Assembly (NCBI GenBank): GCA_963170055.1
Contig: CAUJGJ010000161.1
Coordinates: 1,731,201 to 1,753,700 of the forward strand
DNA: 22,500 nt
From: Halisarca cf. caerulea
Lineage: Eukaryota > Porifera > Demospongiae > Chondrillida > Halisarcidae
Reading direction: 5' to 3'
In this document: positions 18,760 to 22,500 of the stretch, one piece after another
Numbering within the stretch: the first letter of the stretch is position 1
Layout: each line of letters opens with the position of its first letter
Notes under the pieces: model-generated
The model's input: the letters and a program-made list of their open reading frames with translations, nothing else
Databases searched by the model: none
What the model was told of the DNA's origin: nothing
Made by a program: the position numbers and the translations under genes

Positions 18760-19377
18760 CATGTGTATGCTTGTGCGCGTGTGTAAAAAGTGTGTTTACA
18801 GTGTGCACTTGTGTACAGCCATCTTCTGGGATAATTGATAAGTTGTGGTTAATTACCCCAATTGAAGACCTCTTCAAAAGGTATTCAATAACTGAGATTT
18901 GAGGCTTGAGCTTATCTACCCTTTTATCTAAAGTTCAAATTCCTTTCTGTATCAGTTCAGTGTAGCCTTAGTTACCCAGACAGTCTGGCCTGCTGTTGGT
19001 CACCCCTTCTGAAGGCAGTTGTAGTCCTATGGATTAGGATTCTCTCCAGGATTATTATCGATGGAAGTGAAAATTCAAACCTAAAGCATTACAAATCTTC
19101 AATTAATCTACCCATCTGTCAATTGTATGCCTCCCAAATCTCGTGTTCTCACAGTTGAAATGATAAGGGAGAGAAGTAGAGTTGGACACTTGTGTTACTG
19201 ATGGGTACAATGTAAATGGGGAGAACCCTGGGGGTTATTAATTAAGACTAATGTGCGAGTCTGTATAATACTGAGAAGTGTGTGTCTTCCTTGTGATTGA
19301 ATGTAAACACCTTCGATGTGTTTGTGAGAATTTGGATGATTCACGATTCTCCCATGTCTTTGTTTTGACATGGGCAG
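18760..19377 (+). other. Rest of intron 6
   Basis: No exon or repeat with clear ends; the TG-rich variant zone fades out near 18815. Confidence 0.4.
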
Positions 19378-19437
19378 AGACAATACCAACAGAGTTCGAT
19401 GAAGGCATTGAAGATTTGGACATGAAGGAATTCACAG
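19378..19437 (+). CDS. Exon 7: acidic juxtamembrane linker
   Basis: The acceptor ends TTTTGACATGGGCAG and the donor is GTAAAC. The exon is phase 1 in and out, 60 nt, residues 338-358. It encodes ETIPTEFDEGIEDLDMKEFT, which is strongly acidic and has no cysteine. Both junction codons (GAG with exon 6, GAT with the next exon) are open. If the donor is not used, the frame continues 18 codons into the intron and stops at a TAA overlapping an AATAAA hexamer (see 19438-19494). The exon is short, but its acidic composition fits the neighbouring microexon and the start of the transmembrane exon. Confidence 0.75.
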
Positions 19438-19494
19438 GTAAACATGCCTTCAACACTGTGGCAATATACTTCTGGCACATGCTTGTGCAATAAA
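19438..19494 (+). promoter_or_regulatory. Possible alternative 3' end with intronic polyadenylation signal
   Basis: Reading straight through the exon 7 donor adds GKHAFNTVAIYFWHMLVQ, then TAA at 19491-19493. That stop lies inside AATAAA at 19489-19494. A transcript cleaved shortly after it would encode the whole ectodomain without membrane helix or tail. This layout is seen directly; use of the signal is inference. No strong GT-rich downstream element is obvious, only a T-run near 19530. Confidence 0.35.
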
Positions 19495-20001
19495 TACAGG
19501 GCCGCCTACTACGGACATGGCCATAGCACTTTTGCCACAGGCTTACCTAAAACCTCCATTTATTTATTGTGCCAGTACCTAATCCTTTCACACTTTTTCG
19601 TTCAACACTAGCAACAAACTGAAATGCATCTAAATCCTATCAGCTGTTGTCTTCAGTTGCCATTTTAACGTTATACAATTTCTCACACCTACAAATGTGC
19701 ACAATTTGCACACAGTTATAAACTGTTATTATAATGTTGCATGATATAGGACCTGCACCAATCGTACAGAGCTTGCTCCTGCCCTCATATACCATGCACA
19801 TTGATTCGTCTATGGACTATCCCTTGTCCTCCCCAAAAATTGGGCTAGATCCCCCCCCTATCCTTTGTTTGTGTTTTCACATGTGACAGTCATGTGCAGA
19901 TCACACGAGTCATTCAATGTCAATAGGGTATGAAGCCATATGAGTAGTACTGTATATTGTGTGATTATCATGACATTTTTCTTTCTTCTGTTAATGCTTA
20001 G

Positions 20002-20022
20002 ATGAAGTTGTCTCTGAGTGGG
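20002..20022 (+). CDS. Exon 8: 21-nt microexon (candidate)
   Basis: A 21-nt segment sits between a very good acceptor (CTTTCTTCTGTTAATGCTTAG) and a consensus donor (GTGAGT). It is phase 1 in and out and adds seven residues read as DEVVSEW, the first from a split codon, continuing the acidic linker between exon 7 and the transmembrane exon. Its phase fits both neighbours exactly, so inclusion or skipping is frame-neutral (472 or 465 residues). A G-rich GGTGTG tract begins about 15 nt after its donor. Too short for coding statistics; support comes from splice signals, phase and composition. Confidence 0.6.
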
Positions 20023-20036
20023 GTGAGTCATGCTGT

Positions 20037-20220
20037 GTGTGGGTGTGGGTGTGGGTGTGTGGGTGTGTGTGGGTGTGTGTGGGTGTGTGCATGGGTGTGG
20101 GTGGGTGTCTGTGTCTGTGTGTGTGTGGGTGTGTGTGTGGGTGTGTGTGTGTGGATGTGGGTGTGGGTGTGTGGATGTGGGTGTGGGTGTGGGTGTGGGT
20201 GTGTGGGTGTTGGTGTGTAT
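20037..20220 (+). repeat. (GGTGTG)n G-rich repeat, intron 8
   Basis: About 180 bp of GGGTGTG units with many GGG runs on the transcribed-sense strand, able to form G-quadruplexes in DNA or RNA. It starts right after the microexon donor and ends about 120 bp before the transmembrane exon. Confidence 0.9.
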
Positions 20221-20338
20221 TTGCACACAGTACACACAGCGGTTTTATTTCTAGTAGCTAAACATTGAAATGTATACTCTGTCTGCTTTGCTTACGCTCC
20301 TCTGTGTGCGTTAATGATGCTCCTTCTTCGTCTTACAG

Positions 20339-20474
20339 ATGACACTGTGAGCAAGATTCGCTCTGACCTTCCCACCGTCCACCACTATGCTCTGTGGATT
20401 GTACTGCCAATAGCAGGACTGCTGACTCTCTGTGCAGTCATCTGTCTTGTTGGCTGCATTGTCAGATGCTGTGT
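20339..20474 (+). CDS. Exon 9: transmembrane helix
   Basis: The acceptor GCTCCTTCTTCGTCTTACAG and donor GTAAGT are both strong. Phase is 1 in and 2 out. After a polar lead (DDTVSKIRSDLPTVHH) comes a long hydrophobic run, YALWIVLPIAGLLTLCAVIC and on through LVGCIV (about residues 381-406), then RCCV. Together with the Arg cluster at the start of exon 10 this is a typical single-pass helix with a cytoplasmic stop-transfer sequence. Cysteines at 400, 404, 408 and 409 near the inner face could be palmitoylated (inference). Confidence 0.85.
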
Positions 20475-20500
20475 GTAAGTTTACCTATTAGTTTTCACTC

Positions 20501-20891
<391 letters not shown>

Positions 20892-21411
20892 ATTTCTATA
20901 CCCAGTATATGCAGTATTTGTAGAACTTGGTAGTACACTTGATAATATTGTTCTCACTTACTTGGACATTCAGTAACAGGGAAGGTTGCCATAATAGCAG
21001 CTCAAATGCAGTGATTGTCTGCCAATGGCCATTCCATATGTCAGTTGCACATACATGTGTAGTGCATTAGTATGACATTGTGTATTTTAAAACTGTACAC
21101 TCCAAAACAAACACTTTTTGGAACCATTAAATTTTTCGGTTTCGTGAGGTTTCTGGGTAAATTCAACTCTTTTTGTGCAGAATTAATTTTATAGATAATG
21201 TGGATTTGAAGGAAAGTCCTATAATGGAGTTTAGTAATGCTTTTATGCAGGAGTGATTGGTTTTCAAATCAATCCTTAAAGTGTACAAAACATTGTGCTC
21301 AGTGGATGTTTCACTGTAGCTTCAATGCTTTGTAAGTGATTTGAGTGTGTGGGGCGGCAGCCCCCATGAGTTTGATAACCTTGTCCTTGTCTCCTCATCT
21401 GTCCGCCCCAG

Positions 21412-21601
21412 TGGTCGTCGCAGACAGAGAAGAGCGCTGAAGCAGTTTCCACCCGATACCACTCATTCGGCTGTCAATAATTCCTACGTGACGAGTGATG
21501 AAGAGGAGGTGGTCTACTCGAAGGTGAAACCAGCCATTGTTTTTGACACCTCGGACGGCGACCAGCTTGCTTACGACATGTACATTGCTGTGAAGAAGTA
21601 A
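21412..21601 (+). CDS. Exon 10: cytoplasmic tail and stop codon
   Basis: The acceptor CCTCATCTGTCCGCCCCAG opens this last exon, phase 2 in. It encodes GRRRQRRALKQFPP, then a polar tail with tyrosines 435, 445, 464 and 467, ending AVKK and TAA at 21599-21601. The segment EEEVVYSKV fits the ITIM consensus (S/I/V/L-x-Y-x-x-I/V/L) at V443-Y445-V448. YSKV and YIAV also fit the Yxx-hydrophobic sorting signal. The acidic run just before Y445 is typical of tyrosine kinase substrates. Signalling or endocytosis through the tail is inference from motifs. Third-codon GC is high (GAC, GTG, AAG), unlike the flanking DNA. Confidence 0.85.
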
Positions 21602-21931
21602 CACTAACTATAGGCCGTACAGGATTAACAGGTTTTCCTTTATACATAATATAATTATTACGTAATTAATGCTATAGTATAGTAAGTGTAAGCAGTATGC
21701 CTTATTGCTACAGCTTGTATTAGTATTTTGTAATTTTATACAGCAGTAGTATGCTTGATGATTTACCTTCGTGATGATTGTTACTAGTTATTACTCGGCC
21801 TTTAGGGAGTAACAGGTTGATAACCTGCAGGCTAGCAATCGAGTACGACCCGTCGATCCGTGTGTGCATGTAAAACATCATATTGCCAGCTCCTTTGGAT
21901 TGGATGGTTATTGATGTCATTTGTCATTGCT
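21602..21931 (+). other. 3' UTR and flank of the main gene
   Basis: No AATAAA is present. AATATA at 21648-21653 is a weak polyadenylation-signal variant. Nothing else is recognised up to the repeat at 21932. Confidence 0.4.
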
Positions 21932-22180
21932 CTATAGCTGTGATGAATTAGTCTAAAAATGGTCATTTAAGTTGGCTAATATGTATGAAGTACTATTTTA
22001 GCTAATACATTAGAAAGGACCCAGAATCTGCATGAGATGACTGATTAATGAATCAGTCATCTCATGCAGATTCTGGATGGTATTCAGCCTTAAGAATTCC
22101 TTAATTTGCATTGATACATGCAATCCTTGTATTACTGTATTAATTTATATATACATTATAATATGCATGTGCAGGTATAA
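21932..22180 (+). repeat. Duplicated unit, copy A
   Basis: Matches 22262-22500 in order: GCTGTGA, GTCTAAAA, CATTTAAGTTGGCTAA, AGCTAATACATTAGAAAGG, CCAGAATCTG, CAATCCTTGTATTACTGTA and GTGCAGGTATAA. It contains the perfect hairpin at 22021-22076. Confidence 0.88.
22021..22076. repeat. Perfect hairpin, 26-bp arms, 4-nt loop
   Basis: Positions 22021-22046 are the exact reverse complement of 22051-22076, with loop AATG. The arm starts CCAGAATCTGCATGAG. Confidence 0.95.
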
Positions 22181-22261
22181 ATCTATGGGAGACTAATAAT
22201 GGACTGGCCTTGAGTTTTATATAATCGACTAGCATGTGAGCCCGCTCACCTGCTATGTCAA

Positions 22262-22500
22262 CTATATATAGCTGTGAAGTATCAGTCTAAAATGGTAAAC
22301 TCTGCATTTAAGTTGGCTAAAAAGTTAATTAAAAATTATCTAGCTAATACATTAGAAAGGGGCCAGAATCTGAGATAACTGATCCACTGTAGTATATTCG
22401 ATCAGCCTCGAGAACTCCTTTACATTGAATCACTTTCAATCCTTGTATTACTGTAACAGTTATAGTTACTGTATCATATCATATGGATGTGCAGGTATAA
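22262..22500 (+). repeat. Duplicated unit, copy B (reaches window end)
   Basis: Second copy, about 325 bp downstream of copy A and diverged by substitutions and indels. It keeps a shortened left hairpin arm (CCAGAATCTGAGATAACTGAT) but not the right arm. The window ends at the shared GCAGGTATAA. Confidence 0.85.

Noticed and set aside
20037..20220. Interstitial telomere repeat
   Set aside because: The unit is GGTGTG/GGGTGTG, not TTAGGG or a regular telomeric unit; it is better read as a G-rich simple repeat.

Overview
The window looks like nuclear DNA of an invertebrate animal. Genes are split by GT-AG introns of 0.3 to 6 kb, dinucleotide (TG/CA) microsatellites are abundant, tRNA-derived SINEs and small inverted-repeat elements sit in the introns, and there is no bacterial operon structure. 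The short palindrome TACGTA is unusually common. A sponge or another early-branching metazoan is my best guess, but no sequence here proves the phylum. Nothing was searched; all calls come from reading the sequence.

The main content is one plus-strand gene spanning 3166 to 21601. I could chain ten exons whose splice sites and reading-frame phases all fit: 3166-3195, 4094-4171, 4936-5145, 9066-9213, 11754-12041, 18160-18417, 19378-19437, 20002-20022, 20339-20474 and 21412-21601. Together they give 1419 nt, or 472 residues plus stop. The predicted product is a single-pass type I membrane protein. In order it has a signal peptide, a cysteine-rich PSI-like segment with a CGWC motif, a short FOLN-like Cys motif, an unrecognised six-cysteine domain, a Pro/Thr/Ser/Arg-rich stalk with an 18-residue tandem duplication, an acidic juxtamembrane stretch (one part from a 21-nt microexon), one transmembrane helix, a basic stop-transfer sequence and a tyrosine-bearing tail with an ITIM-like motif. 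I do not recognise the whole protein as a known family.

Region by region: 1-2900 is mostly non-coding AT-rich DNA, with one possible minus-strand exon (1831-2160) and a cluster of GATA-type sites near 2390-2412 and 2848-2877. At 3166-5145 lie the signal-peptide exons and the PSI-like exon, with an intron-1 TG tract bracketed by three perfect hairpins. At 5146-9065 is an intron full of tandem repeats, TACGTA clusters, a TA-flanked MITE and a CA tract that nearly touches the next exon. At 9066-12041 are the two ectodomain exons. At 12042-18159 is a 6 kb intron with two SINEs, MITEs, a 102-bp exact duplication and a 37-bp tandem repeat. At 18160-21601 are the stalk, acidic, microexon, transmembrane and tail exons, separated by TG and GGTGTG tracts. 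At 21602-22500 is the 3' flank, with a duplicated unit whose first copy contains a perfect 26-bp hairpin.

The points most worth following are the novel receptor-like gene, its microexon next to a G-quadruplex-capable tract, a possible soluble isoform made by intronic polyadenylation after exon 7, and the hairpin/TG-microsatellite family.
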